From NCBI GenBank assembly GCA_023078555.1, contig CM041198.1, forward strand, positions 3,271,354 through 3,335,353: 64,000 nucleotides of DNA. The letters are read 5' to 3'. Below are positions 23,701 through 36,756 of the stretch, one piece after another. Each line of letters opens with the position of its first letter. The stretch's first letter is position 1. This DNA comes from Ulva prolifera. Lineage: Eukaryota; Chlorophyta; Ulvophyceae; Ulvales; Ulvaceae. Under the pieces are notes generated by a model. It did not search any database and had not been told where the DNA came from. It was given only the letters and a program-made list of their open reading frames with translations. The translations under genes were made by a program, and so were the position numbers.

Positions 23701-26700
23701 AAGTCTTGCCAGTGGCAAGACTAGTGGCAAGACTTGTGGGACTTGGGACTTTTGCCTGGCAAGTTGCCAGCCACCGTTCACGTAGCAGTACTGCTAGTGC
23801 TACAGAAGAGTGAAAGAGGGAAGACAAATACCACATCAGAATCTCATCTGAATCAACAGTTCACGTAGCCCCTCCGCCACAACCAAATTGGGCAGCTTAA
23901 GCACGCAGTGATAACGCCAGGTGAGCCAGGTGACAACGCCAGCCGCCCTGCATGTCTGATGTGCTGTTCAGTGGCCTCGTTGGGACTCAGTGGGGCTGCA
24001 GATCTGAATTCTAGATTCGTGTGGCATGTACTTGAAAAATGAGGGGAGCCCCCGCGGATTCTGTGGTGCTGCACGCAGGCAGCACCACAGGCAGCACCAC
24101 AGAACCGGACTCTGCATCACTCTCCCCCTCAGGGCAAGGCTCTCCCAACTTGAATGATCAAGGCTCTCCCAACTTGAATGACATTGAATGGCATTTTCAT
24201 GCAACTGTGGCAATTCATGATCAGTGATATGGCCGCTTTACCACTGGCTATCACGTGACGCATAGTGGCAAGGAAGTATTGGTATAGCTGCCACGAGATA
24301 CATTTGAACTGAGGGTGTTGGGAAACAGGCAGCCCGGTGGCAACAAACTTGAGGGGCAGGTCTCACTGATTTCTGCACCTGCAGACATGCATATATATCA
24401 CGGTTGCCGCTGAATTAGTACTGCCAGATCTGGCCAGACTCCGCTTCATTGCGAACCATGCACTGTAGAAAAGCCCCACCTGTCATGCAGGCAAGTGTGC
24501 GCACCCTCGCCGAACTTACCGGGCAACCCCTGAGCGCCTCTAGCAGCCCCAAAGTTGCAATTCATAACATAACTACAGTCAACGAGGCAGTGAGGCTGGT
24601 TCCTCTGGTTTCCAGCCAAACTCGTTGTGTTCACATCCAGATTCAACATGACTCAACAGGCTGAGGCCGAGCGAGCCCGCCATGCCAGCCCCCAATTCCA
24701 GCAGCTTGTTGGCTTGCTTGGCACTTGTATGAGTAGCAGATGTAAATTATGTAGCAGGTGGGATCCATGTGTGGTGCTGTCCACCTCCAAATATGCCCCA
24801 AAAATGGCCTTTTCCATTCTCAGTGGAAGGATGTTTGCGGCAGGCCACGGTGACACCCCAGAGTGCATTGCCACTGATGTTGTGTTGTGAAAATTCGCAG
24901 CCTCAAGGCCAAATAACCAACATGCAGCTCGACCAGAATCCGCCCGATCAGCACTTCACATATACCTCAAGTGATCTCCTGTTCGAATCTGAGCCTCAAT
25001 CCTTGTACACCAGCTCCAACAGCTATTCTGCGTGCGAGCCCGAACATGCGTGTGCTTCACCAATTTCTGTGCTGAAAGTTGCTGTGCACTCAGTCTCACA
25101 AATCGAATGCATTCACCAGCAGCTTTTTTGCGTGCTTCGCAACTCTGCAATCCAGTTGTCAACACTGATCTCGTGGAGTGCATGGCGTGGCGGTGAGTGG
25201 TGCACGTGTGTCGCGTGACGCACGCCCCATGCGAGATTCCAACACCCCGAGAGCTACCCCGAGTTTGGCTGAAAACCGGTGGTTCAAGTGAGGCAAACCC
25301 TGAGGCTGGTGTTCCGCAGCTGTTGCCTGCTTCACTATGATTGGGCTGTAGGCAAATAATCAATCAAGGACAGCTAAATAACCAACGGCTTTGGTAAGGG
25401 TCATCAACAAAACAGCTGTGTCCGCAGCGATATGTTGGGCAAAGTAGACGTGATGGCCTTCAAGTCAAGTGCTTCTGCGGTGCCAGTGCAAAATTCCAGG
25501 GCACATGCCAGATCTGGGCTGCAACTGCAAGTCCGGACATGCATGCGTTTAATTCATGGCCCTCAGAAGGCTTCCCCCCTCCCCAGCAGCCCTAGCTAGG
25601 CCTAGGTGCCCAACCCCCACATGTACAGCGCCCACCCCCCACAGCGCCCACCCGCCACAGCGCCCATCCCCACAAACCCTTGCTCCGTATTTGGTATGGT
25701 ACCATATCACATATGTGCCCTGGAATTGTAGTCCACCGCATCAATTGCCATGCATCGTTGAGATTGCACAATCAGCCACCACTGCATATAATATCCTGTG
25801 CATGCATGCCTGCCTGCAAGGCTGCAGCCTAGGCTGGGAGGGCCCCAGACATGCGGGCCCGCATGTATGTGCACATGCATGGAGTGCACATGTACACCGG
25901 AAGCCGGTGCATGGCAAGGTCTTGCACCGGACGCCGTCTGCAGAGGCCGCCGTTACTCTAGACAGCTGGTAACTGCAGCAGTGATCACCAGTACTGATGG
26001 TATGCCAGAGTGCCCTGGCTGCACTGGATACGTGCGACGCTCGACATGAACGCAGCACCGGTGCTGCGCCGGAGGCGCCTTGGATCAGTCAGAGTAGATT
26101 TGGGCCTCCACGATACTTGCCAACAGTATTTTGACACCTGCCTCTTGGGTCGGGCGGAAGTGGAAGCATTGCGTACGTGCCTTGTGGTCTGCAGCAAGGA
26201 ATTCATCAATCAAGTAATCTCCTGAAGTATTCTTGACAGCAAGTTATCAGGAAGAAATGTTTGCACCTGCAAATGCATCCTCCCACCATTCGTAAATGTG
26301 TATAAAACGCTGTTGAGGCAGATTTCTCTGTGCGCATTGTACGCGCGCCTTTCAATTCAATGCCTTCAAGCGACAGCTTCATCGCATGCAGTTATGCTCT
26401 CGCCCAGATGTGTGGACCTCTGCTTCGATGGCTCGCTGTGAATCACAGTCATTCTCGTGAATGTCTTGAGCCTGCATCGCAGCAAACATCCAGCGCTGTC
26501 GGGAGACTCCGAAATCCACGTCAACACATTCAGCTCATCGACATCGAGCATCCTTCTCCTTGCAGGTTATGCACTAATTGACGTCTAGCCTTGCACATGC
26601 ATGCGTTCCTGCTTGTGGCAGATCCTGCTTCTGGGCAATTGTCCAGCAGTTCCCGTGTCCTCCTTGCGCATGCATGTGCTCTGCTTGTCTCTGCCACAGC

Positions 26701-27273
26701 GCTGTGAGTGCCACGACAAGGCCTTCGATGGGACCAGATTTGTATTGACGGTCCAAAACACACCTCACCGGACCTGCACCTGGAATCAGCGATGTACCAG
26801 CTGCCAGCAATCACGACTTTCATTCTCCATTAGCACACCGGCATATGTGGTCCCGTTAACTTGGAGTTGTCAATGTCCAATAGGATACGGCTCAGTAAAT
26901 TCAGATTTACTTTACTGTACACCAATGATGACAGGCCAATCGATCGTTCAACTGCATCCTGCAATCGTTTTGCGACATCGTTTCTCGCCAGGCTCTGTTG
27001 GAAGCACTATCTAGTGGTGTGAATGTGTTGTGCAGCCCGTCCGATAGTCTGCCTTGCTGTGCGAAGTAAAATACATCTGGAATTTTGCAGACAAAACCTC
27101 AGCGGACATTGGCAACTCTAGAGCACCTTGACCACATGCTGAATGGGTGATGCCACAGCGTGAGCAGGACGACCCGGCAACAAGTACATCATGTGCGCAC
27201 AAGGTTGCCTACGCATGCCTTGTGGTCTGGCATAGCTTGTATCTAGAAATAGTCCTTGCGTCGTGAAGTCCTG

Positions 27274-27286
27274 GGGTGGGGGGGGG

Positions 27287-27318
<32 letters not shown>
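27274..27318. repeat. Poly-G tract
   Basis: About 45 bases almost entirely G (one T and one A early in the run) on the plus strand, directly before a GC-rich patch. The true length is uncertain. Confidence 0.85.
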
Positions 27319-27321
<3 letters not shown>

Positions 27322-27339
27322 GGTGTGGTGGATACGCCC

Positions 27340-27610
27340 TCCACCTGTAGGCCACGCTCGCGGGCCGCCTGATCGCCACCCAGCGGCACCTCGAGCAGCG
27401 CCGTGATGCAGCCGAACGTGTGACAGCGGGACGACGACCTCGTTAGTACACGTCAATTCCAAGGCATGAGCGGCGAGGCGGTCGGCTGCGTGGCGTCCAT
27501 CTGCGCGCTACTGCATTTGCCGAGCGTGGCCGCCGTTCAAGAATTTTTGGCCTGGCCCAACGTCGGGGTGCACGCCCAGGGGCGGATGCAGAACCGGGAC
27601 AGGTGACAGA
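27340..27610. other. GC-rich patch, possible exon fragment
   Basis: Base composition rises sharply compared with the flanks, as it does over proven exons in this window. On the plus strand a frame from 27,464 reads GMSGEAVGCVASICALLHLP and continues to about 27,600. On the minus strand a frame reads FGCITALLEVPLGGDQAARE. Neither matches a family known to me, and the two strands cannot be told apart by eye. Confidence 0.25.
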
Positions 27611-28288
27611 TGAGCACCATCTCAGAACTGGTTTCCGCCGATCCTGCATGGAGCATGAGGCACAGCAAGCAAGCTCTACCCACATCGAGCCGGCCCATCC
27701 TATGCTCCAAGAACATCTGATGCTCCTCCGTAGTCGTCTCCACGGTCACCTCATGATGGTCACCTTGCAAAGGCGGCCCAACGCCTGAGATCGAGCGCCA
27801 GCTAGTCCAGAATTTCGTACCACGTCGTGACTGTGAGCCCTGCACGCATAAAGGTGTTTTTATGGGGCCGATACCGCTACAGCAGCACATTGTTTTGGCT
27901 TTGCACAGGCGGTGCGGTCGTGATGTGCGTCCATGCACACAGAGTCATCAATGCACAGGGCGCAAAATCGCTCAACTTCGAATGTCATCGAGGGCAACAT
28001 CTGCCGATGCTCAGGCCTTACAAATGTCTTGTTTGCTTTTTCGTCGGAGCAATGCTGTAGATGCTCTCAAGTCCGATGCACGCGAGCGTGGCGTACGGGA
28101 GAAAACATGTGACGTGTATGACCGATTCGCATACGCTACGTTCTAAGTACGTGTCCTGTCAAGCCTGCTACATCGACTCTCATGTCCTGTAAAGCATCTT
28201 GAAATGCTGGTGTGCAGGAGGAGCGGCATGTGTCTGGATTTTGCTGATTCGGTGTCGTCTTCAGTGTCTGGTCCACACTTGATATTTT

Positions 28289-30700
28289 ATGGAGTCAAGA
28301 ATCTCCGTTTCAGCGGTCAGAAATGCAGGAGACCAGCCACTGCCACCAACCAATGACAGTGACTTGGCTAATCTCCTTTCCATCAGGAACCAGGCCCTAC
28401 AGAGTGACTTGTTTGAACTTTGTAAGAGAGATGAAGCTGCTTTCAAGGCTGTGTTTGAGCACGCTCGCAATTTATCCGGATCCGATTGGGATGGAAACGT
28501 CGCGAGCGCTCTGGGTGCGCCTACTCCTGAACGGTTGAAGCACTGCTCCAGTTCAGACGTAATATCACAAATCGAGATAGTTTATACTAGATGCGTTCTA
28601 TGCAGAAAAGCTGTCCCAGTCGGCCCTGCGAGGTGTGCCGCTCTGCGATCTTGTCTCTGGGCTATTTCTGGCCTTGCATGCAAATGAACGGCAAGCTAGC
28701 GTATGAAGTATCTACGTCACTTGTTGTGACCATTCTGGCGTTGTGCAGGAACGGATACACGCGCGCTGCTGAAAGATGAGGATCCTCCCGAACCTGACAT
28801 GTTGGAAGGCCTATACAAGCTGCAGGAAGGCAGGGATAGTGGCTTGTTGCTGCCGGTTACTGGAGCAATGCAGACCTGGTTCGACGGTGCGGAGCCAGTA
28901 CCAGTACAGCTCCAAGAAGAAGATAAAGCAATGTTCAGGACAGGAACGGTTAATGATGAAACTCTGAGCCTATGTGCTGGGCAAGCTGCCTTCGGAATGT
29001 TTCTTGACGATCTGGCAGGAGAAAGCGCGTGGCATGGTGTGCTCGATCTTCGAGATGCGTGGGGTTTGTCACTGCCTGTTGTCTACTCAGTGCTGCAGGT
29101 CTCAGGGAAGTTGCCGATGTGCAGTGACGTACTGTGGCATCCCCACATCTTCACTGACCCCATAGATAAGACGTCATTGCTCCATGTTGCGCGCCTGACA
29201 CTGAAGGACATGTACAGGCATGTGGGACAATCTCATATCAAATCCAATGTGGCAACTGCTGCTGCAAGATCAGAGAGACCACAAACCATGGAGCCGTGCG
29301 CGCGACAAGTCAGATGCATCTGTGACCAGTAGTCGAGATCGGCCTGACATGGTGCTTCTGTTCTCTTCGGTCCTCCTCTTCAAGGGCGAGGAGCAGGAAA
29401 GCCCAGAGATGCAGAACGTTGCAGAATTTGAGCTACTGAGCAAGATGCAGCAGCGCTGGGCCAACTTGAGATATGGGAACAAGGTGGGTATGATTGCGGG
29501 GACAAATGCTTGTGCGTGTGGCTTGCATAATCTGGCCAGGTGCCACCCTGTTCATTGCTGATGGTCCCTGGTGCCCTGTTTCAGGTGAAATACATCCTCG
29601 CGTACACTGCGTGCGGCCCTCGAGTGCAATTCTGGGCAGTGCTGCGGCCCACTGTGGAGAATGGCTTCAAGCTTTCCACTCTCCGCTTAGGACAACAGAT
29701 GAACATGTCTGACCCACGCCAACGCATGATCATCATCCGAAAAGCTTTGCTCAGCGCTGCAATATTGTACCGCTTGAGCAGGTGTCTTCCACGGACACAG
29801 CCACCGTTATTACTAACAGCAGGCGCCTTGCCGCACCGCTCCAAGGTGGAGGCCAAAGTGGGTGGAGCAAGGACTGTGGTGCGGAAGCACATCAGCCACG
29901 AGAGCCAGCAGCAGCTGCAATGTCCAGAAAGGCTGACAAAGCTGATGGCTCTGTACACTGAGCTGCGGAGTCGGCCGAGCATATACATCATCCATCCCGT
30001 CAGCATCAAGCATTTGAACCACGGCTGGCCGGCGTATTTTGATTTCACTCCGTTGGGTGTGCCCATCCATCTTTGGCTGCTTCGATGATTGCACAAATCG
30101 AGCAGTGGGAAGGTTCTGGACTCATATTGGTAATAAGTTTTTAGCTTTGTCGATTCCTAGCACGGCGCTTGTGCTTGTGACATGCCAGCTGCAATGCATG
30201 GAAACTGCATGATTGATAGAAAGCATTGTGCAGGAACGCCAGTCATGATGATCATGGGTTGTCAGGATGAGTCGCTTGAGCTCACTTGGCACGGAATCAT
30301 TTTGCATGTTTTGAAGGGCATTTGCCACTTGCACACATTGAAGTACATCCACTGTGACTTGCGATGGGACAATGTTGTGATTTGTGATCAAGACCACAAT
30401 GGTGAAGGCATACAGCAGCATGCACGAATCATCGATCTAGAGCATGCTGTTCCGCTCAACTGGGAAGTGAATGATGAGGATGAGCACATCAAAGCCTGGG
30501 GAGAGGCGAACGATGCCCTATTTGGCAGCAAGAAGGTGACCGTGCAAGTCGACCTGTACTGCATCGGCAACATGATCCTGTGGCTGCTGGATCGCAGAAT
30601 GGGCAATGCAAGCTGGCGTGGTTTTGGGCTCAGACTGGTTGCAGGTGAATATGCATCTGCACAGGCTGCAACCGACGTGTGGCAGGAAGAGTCCTCATAG
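28289..30700 (+). CDS. Crinkler-type (CRN-like) protein kinase gene, multi-exon
   Basis: The gene encodes an unusual eukaryotic-type kinase. Clear exon borders: the second exon starts at 28749 after TTGTGCAG; an intron of 101 bp spans 29484-29584 (AAG/GTGGGT to TTTCAG/GTG); another spans 30130-30233. The last exon begins at 30234 and ends at TAG 30698-30700. Exon 1 (ATG 28289) probably ends at about 28514. A further short intron near 29,222-29,340 and one near 30,070 are implied by frame changes but not resolved. The last exon holds a catalytic loop YIHCDLRWDNVVI (HxDLRWxN) and IIDLEHA in the DFG position. The HxDLRW loop and the upstream block RPDMVLLF, LLFKGEE, FELLSKM, then YILAYTACG, resemble Crinkler C-terminal kinase proteins of oomycetes, fungi and algae. 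I did not find a clear glycine loop or its lysine. Likely soluble. Confidence 0.78.
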
Positions 30701-31699
30701 CTGTTGCAACTTCATCACATTTTTTCAACACCCTTTCAGTGCTAATTTGCTGGCGTGTACGTCCATGTGCTTGCATTTGTTGCGTGTGCTAGTGTGGACC
30801 TCCTTTACATTGACACATCTGTGGTCGGGGATAGGCCGGTGTGCACAATTCATGTCTGCAAGAGTATGTATGTAGTTACACAGGACAGAGACCGGGCAGC
30901 GAGCCGTTGCCAGGAATACACACGCAAATCCACTCACGCAGTCATGGCACTAGGCGGGGTACGAGCACGTTCCACAGCTCGGCCGTTGATGCCAGCCAAA
31001 GATTGAAGCCCCGCACTGTCATGATCTTACAAAGGCCCTGAACCAGGATGGTTCCAAGGCAGCTAGGCATGTGGGTGGCCTAGACAACACAAGCTTATGG
31101 GCTCAGGTAATAGGGAGTAAGCTGAACTAACTGTCACCATGCGAATTGATGCAGTCTTAAGTGCTAATACAATGCCCTAAAGTACCTATGAGAACGCCAG
31201 TCTTGCTTGATCTTGACTTGGCACTGCTTGACTTGAACTCGAATCTTGTATCTTGATCTCTTTATTAGTTTGAATGCACCATCTTACACTCCGTTTCAAC
31301 ACTGCTCTGCACCGACGCCTTTGCTTCCCCTTACATGCTCATAACACAGAGCACTGCCTATTCTTCACTGTTACCTCGGCATGTCACAACATAGATGCCA
31401 TTCATCCCGATCTAGTAATTTAATTTCGTTCTCAGCCCCAATCGGGCGAGCTTCCTCAAGGATGAGAAGGCTTATGAGCACTGCAACTACACCAAGCAGT
31501 GCAGAGACAAGTGTGCATCAGAGCTGATGGCACGGCTGAGCGCACTGTCGCGCATGCATACATGTGCACATGTATGCACGCAGCGTGAGTGCATTTGCGC
31601 GCAGCTGCGCTGGCTCGAGCAATGCTAGCAACGAGCATCGCTCAGCTACATAGCTAGGCCACGACATTCATGTCATGATCTTACAAAGGCGCCGATGGG
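30701..31699. other. Spacer between the kinase gene and the gypsy element
   Basis: No gene is seen. The 20-base string TGTCATGATCTTACAAAGGC occurs at 31017 and again at 31671. The stretch 31017-31670 starts TG and ends CA, so it could be a terminal repeat of the adjacent gypsy element, but no second copy is available to prove it. Confidence 0.4.
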
Positions 31700-34064
31700 G
31701 CCAGCGTGCGCTAGCTCGTGAGCTGCGCCACCGCGTGATCGGACGGTGGCCACATCGACATGCCTGCGGCGTGCAAGAGCTTCTCTAACACGTCCGTCAC
31801 GTGTACAATCGTGCATCGGGCCTCACGTTCTAAGTGTATTGGAAAGTGGCGCACTTCCTGACCTGGCACTTGCCGCGTTGTACGCAGGAAAGCGTGATTT
31901 TCAGATATGCTTTCGAAAACAAGGGTGGACCACTGCTTCCGCCGCAGCCCGCGCGTGCTGCGACGCTGCTTCCGGGTCGCGGTCACCGCTTGACGCATGG
32001 CAGCTCAAGGACTCGACCACTGCCCGCTTCTGACGCTCAACATACGCACGTACCAAATCCGCTAGATCTGGGTGTTGCGGCTCTCCACGCCGCGCGAACA
32101 ACATCGGGTCGTTGCGGCGGAGTTCGTCGACGTTGGAATACGCTTCATCGCATTGATGGCAGTGCCACGCTCCATCGGCCGGGTACCCGGGTACCGCAGA
32201 TCTAGCGAGTACTCAACTTCATAGTCAAATTCCTGTAGGCGCATCGCCCATCGCTCTAGCTTAGAATTTTCGAAAGGAGCCGTGGACAACCATTTCAAGG
32301 CCGCGTGGTCAGTGCGAACACGAAATTTGTAGCCGTGTAAATACGGTCTGAATTTTCGGGTGGCCCATACAAGGGCCAGGCACTCTCCTTCCGTGGGAGC
32401 ATAATGGCTCTCAGCTTGGTTCAGAGATCTGCTAGAGTACGCTATGACATACTCTTTCTCTGCAGAGTCCGGATCTGCAAGATCCTCTGGCTGGATCTGG
32501 CTCAAAACCGCACCAACAGCTAGTTTGGACCAGTCTGTGGTGAGAATGAACAGTCGTTCTGGGTCTGGCATGCGTAAGCACGCCGGAGACACGAGATCTG
32601 CTTTTAGCTGCTCAAAGGCGCGCTGGCATTCCTCAGACCAGATGAATTGCACGTTCTTTTTCAGCAGCGCCCTCAAAGGTGCTGACTTGTCCGCATACGC
32701 TTGTATGTGCTCGTGGAAATATCCAGTGGCACCCAAGAAGCTGCGAACGTCCGCAACATTTCGAGGCACCGGAAGCTTGTTCACCGCAGCCACTTCGTTA
32801 GGATCGGGCGCAATGCCGGCCTCACTGACAATAGAGCCCAGTACTCTGCACTCTGCAGCTGCCTAGACGCATTTGGCATATTTAACCTTCAGACCTGACT
32901 TACGCAGGCGCTTAAAAACCCTGCCAAGAATGCTGAGGTGCTCTTGCCATGTCTTGGAAAAGATTGTAATGTCGTCCATGTAGACTGACATGCCTTTGAT
33001 ATCTTTTAGCACATGTGCCATGAGACGCTGGAAGGCAGCAGGCGAGTTGGAAAGGCCTATAGGAGCCTCGTTCAGACATACACTTCCCCATCGGGGCCCG
33101 TAAAGGCCGTTTTGTGTTGAACCTGTTCGACCACTGGAAGGGCCCAGAATCTCCAGGTCAAATCCAGAGCTGTGAAGTATTTACAGCCGGACATGGATTG
33201 AAGCAGGTCACGAATATGCGGGAGGGCATGGTAGTCGCGCTTCGACACAGCATTCAACCTGCGGAAGTCTACGCACATACGCAGCTCGTCCGGCTTACGT
33301 GGCTTCGGCACAAATAGCACCGGAGAGAGAAAGTTGGTTGGACCGTCAGCTTTCTTAATCACTTCCTGCTGCAAGAGCAGAGACACTTGCGTTCTGAAAG
33401 CTTCCAATTCTGTGTATGAGAGCCTGTAAGGCCTCTGCTTCCATTTGGCACCTTCCTCCGTGGGAATCTGGAGGTAGAACTCCTTGTAATCCTCAGATAG
33501 GCACCCAATGCCATTAGGGTCCCAAGAGATCTGGTCCTTGTGCTTTTCAATCAGAGCTTGTAGCTCTTGAGTCTGCTCGTCTGTGAGCTGGTAGCTCGTG
33601 ACTTGAGCTACCTCCGCTGTGGCACTGGCGAGTTGTGCTTTCTCGACCGCGGCTCGGCGGATAGACTCTTCTGTGCGCAATTGCCTTTGCCTAAGGTGAT
33701 ACTGAGTACGCCTACAGAATGTGCGGGGTACGCCTGAATTCTCTGCGCATGAAGCTGCTGCAGATTTCGGCAGTTCCGTGAAATTATTTCCGGGAGGTGC
33801 AGCCTCGATCAGGATGCGGTGTTCCTCTGGAATTGCGCCAGGGTCAAAACCCAGCGCCTGGTCGTGTGAAGGGTCAGGCACACGTAACGACGATTGTGTC
33901 GCAGTGTCCTCACCCTCCTCAGGCATGTCACACATCGTGTGCGACCTGCAACACGAGTTGACGTGGGCGAACTCATCACCCACCAAATCACCACCGTCGA
34001 TGACTGGTGTAATAATGAAGGGCAAGCGCGGCTTGCAGAAAGCTTGGCGACCTAAAGACATATC

Positions 34065-34424
34065 TATCAGAAACCGTTACAGCTTGCCACGTCAGACGCG
34101 CAGTCTCAGTTCAGGTCACATCAGGTCAGCCAGCGTTTCCATACCTGCTGCGCACAGAGGTAGAACCGAGGAAACGCTTGAGAGGAGATAAATGCTAATA
34201 CCGTAAGACAGTAAAGAGAATGGTTACAGATCTCAGTGTGCACATGCCTATATGCACACTGAACACACATCACTCAAGGTTACGGCGGGAAACCCTCGCG
34301 GGATCTCTCTCGCTACATCAAGACAATCCTGCTGGCGGCTTACCCCTGCACTGGATCCGCGGATCGTCCGTGCATGGGTGCACCTGTCACCACACTGCTG
34401 CCCGCAGGCTCATGCATTGTGACA
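34065..34424 (-). mobile_element. Solo Ty1/copia LTR (360 bp) inside the gypsy element
   Basis: This matches the LTRs of the copia element at 49,907-56,492 along its whole length, ending GCATTGTGACA. It is flanked by the 5-bp target duplication ATATC (34,060-34,064 and 34,425-34,429). It is diverged from the young element's LTRs and so is older. The internal region was lost, presumably by LTR-LTR recombination. Confidence 0.88.
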
Positions 34425-35896
34425 ATATCCACAAGGGCACAGCCCTGAGAGTCTATGGAACAGTTGTATGTCCCCTTCGAAATGCTATCGAAAACACCTG
34501 CCAATGCAACATTTGTGGGGGACGGGTCTTTAAACGAGCGGACCCAGCGCCATGCAGACACTCTCAACTCGGTCATTGAGATGCATCGGTGACGGCTCCA
34601 CTGAGTTGCGTGGGCGTGAGGCGTTTGCCGGTAACATTCCATGTCATCCAGGGGGTCTGGAGATGGAGAATCTGGCAGAACCCAGCATCTGTGGGGTCGC
34701 GGCCCCGAAACAGATTTTGAAGCCCTTTGAGGAAATACAGCCCATATCCTTTCGGCACGCCCAGGCAGATGGAAGTAACTCCCATTGACTGCGACAAAGG
34801 GTATGCCAGCGGATAGGGGGCATTGAATTTCCTGCGGAACCCAAGTCCGAGGACAACATCTGCCGGGGCGACGTCGACGAGCGTATAATACACTAGATAG
34901 CACGCACAACCAAGGTGCAAGTGAATTAGAACCATATGGTCATGCCGCGTCGTGTTCCCATGAAAACCAGTGAGGGTTACAGGCTGCTGTAGTTTAATAC
35001 CATGAGGTTTGCCAATGTCATGGTTGTCATTGAACGAAGGGTGACCCTTTTCCCAGTCTCCTTTGTGCTTCTGCCAAGCAGATTTGGTGATGGTTTTGAG
35101 TTCTACGCCCTCATCGAAAGCGACTTTCAACCCCTGAGGGTGATTTGGCGCGCCGGCGCGGGGGACCTGAGATGTCAAGAACCCCGTGCACTTCCGCATT
35201 GCAGCGAATGGAACTTACAGTTGGTCGTCTTGCCCGGCACTTTTGTCCATTCCGCGCTGGAACAGAGTATCTTGGACCACCGAGCGCTGCCACCGCTAGG
35301 GTCTGCGCACGTGGAAATGGCAGCAGCCAACACTTTTATCGTGTCGGGAGTGGCGCCGGCATGGGCAGTCACGACTCAACGGAGTGCGGCAGCCACGATA
35401 GCATCAACGCTTTTGCGTGGGCCGTCGAGCACATGCGCATCGTCCGCTTCACGCAGCGTCTTGGCAAATTGCACAAGGAGCGTCACAAGGAGCGTCACAA
35501 GTCGGTCATGCGCAGCGAGCGCAGCCAGCTCTGCCAGAGAAAGGGTGACCGTAGACTGCAGAATTGCTCGGTACACACGCGTGAGCACTTTACGATCTGC
35601 CATTTCGCGACGGAACTCATCGAGGTGCGCCCGGCGCGCGGCGACCGTGTCGGAGTCCTGCTCATCACATGTCACATCACACACATCCTCGCGGCCCGCC
35701 TGCAAATTTGGCCGGCGTGCCGACGGCTTCTGCGCTAGGCGGGCTGGGTGCACTTCTTTGGCACCCGCGGAAGGTACAGTGACCCCATCCTGAGATCTCT
35801 GAGCAACAGCGTCGGTACTGTCGCCGTGCGAACTGCTGGCGCTAGCAGGGGAGGACGTCTTTGTGCGCTTGTTGCGTCTGCCTTTAAGCCCCCCCG

Positions 35897-35938
<42 letters not shown>
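35897..35938. repeat. Poly-C tract (42 bases) in the gypsy Gag region
   Basis: An unbroken C run on the plus strand. On the element's sense strand it is a poly-G run encoding a glycine tract. Length in the assembly may not be exact. Confidence 0.85.
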
Positions 35939-35939
<1 letters not shown>

Positions 35940-36756
35940 TAGCTGCGCGGTCATCCGCGCCAGAAGGGACAGCGGACTCCACGTCATTCGCAACAGTCGG
36001 GAGTGCCGAAGGCGCGTCCTAGACAGGCGTGGGCGCCGTGGCGTCCAGACTCTTCAACGGCACTTCAACTGGAGGCTGCGCTGATATGGTACAAGGTTGC
36101 TCCTTATATAATAATTAGGATCATATGAGCGTTCACGGGCAGTAGGGCTGAACTCAACTGTGTTGCGGGAGCGCGTGGCAGCAGCGACCGAAGCATGGCT
36201 TGGCTTTGCTGCCGGCTCCACGCTCGCTGCCAACATCTCCCAATGGTCTTTAAGCGGCCACACGGTGGACCCAACGGCTGGGGAGCGGCCATGCTGGAGG
36301 GCATGCGAATTCACCGCTGCCACGACTGCAATGGACATGTGCGCGCTTAGAGCATTGGTGTGGACTGACATCTGTGGATCAGATGCCATAAGCATGTCAG
36401 GGGAGAAATCTTGCTGGACCGGTTGGTTCGCTTTTGGCTGGTCCCAACACGGGCCAGGGTCGCGATCACCACGACCACCGCCACGGCCACGGCCGCGACC
36501 GCTGCCGCGCCCGGTGGGAGTGCCCCGATCTGTCGGAGCTGCACCACTCGCGGCGACAGCCGCAGACGCAGCTACCGAAGGAGCACGCCGGGGCTGTGCT
36601 GAATGTTCGGCTTGCTCACGATCAAGCATATGGCACAACGCGCGAATGGGCTCTAGATCCCCCAAGTTATACTCGTCGGATGTCTCTGTGATGCCCTGCT
36701 CAAGCAAGTGTTTGCGAGCCACAGTATGGAAAACGCGACCGAGCGTGTCGGCGTGA

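Larger units (their letters stand above)
19465..28288. other. 8.8-kb region without a recognised gene
   Basis: Many short frames exist but none shows a domain or consistent codon use. Seen here: a possible membrane-anchor exon near 20,657-20,795; locally repeated GGCAAGACT units near 23,695-23,735; a duplicated AAGGCTCTCCCAACTTGAAT at about 24,131 and 24,160; a GCAGCACCACAG duplication near 24,078-24,100; a short CCCACAGCGCCCA array near 25,630-25,670; and a long G tract at 27,274. A GC-rich patch at 27,340-27,610 may hold part of an exon. Confidence 0.45.
31700..36756 (-). mobile_element. Ty3/gypsy LTR retrotransposon, minus strand, broken copy
   Basis: Parts in element order, right to left: Gag-like region with an Arg/Gly-rich zone (about 36,750-35,380), protease-side region (about 35,200-34,570), reverse transcriptase (about 34,060-33,070, with PTNFLSPVLFVPKPRKPDEL), then reverse transcriptase and RNase H (about 32,930-32,200, with AVGAVLSQI), then the PHD-finger side and the end of integrase (to about 31,700). 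The order RT-RNase H-integrase defines Ty3/gypsy. The same family returns on the plus strand at 57,548-64,000. A solo copia LTR is inserted at 34,065-34,424. The copy is fossil, with several breaks and incomplete integrase. Its own LTRs were not securely found. Confidence 0.85.

Noticed and set aside
21792-26823. Possible tRNA or small RNA genes in the empty region
   Set aside because: Scanned by eye for a B-box-like GGTTCGANTCC with a matching A-box and acceptor stem; none was found.
35145-36756. Plus-strand Arg/Pro-rich frames over 35.1-36.8 kb
   Set aside because: They mirror the minus-strand gypsy Gag region and include the poly-C tract read as proline.
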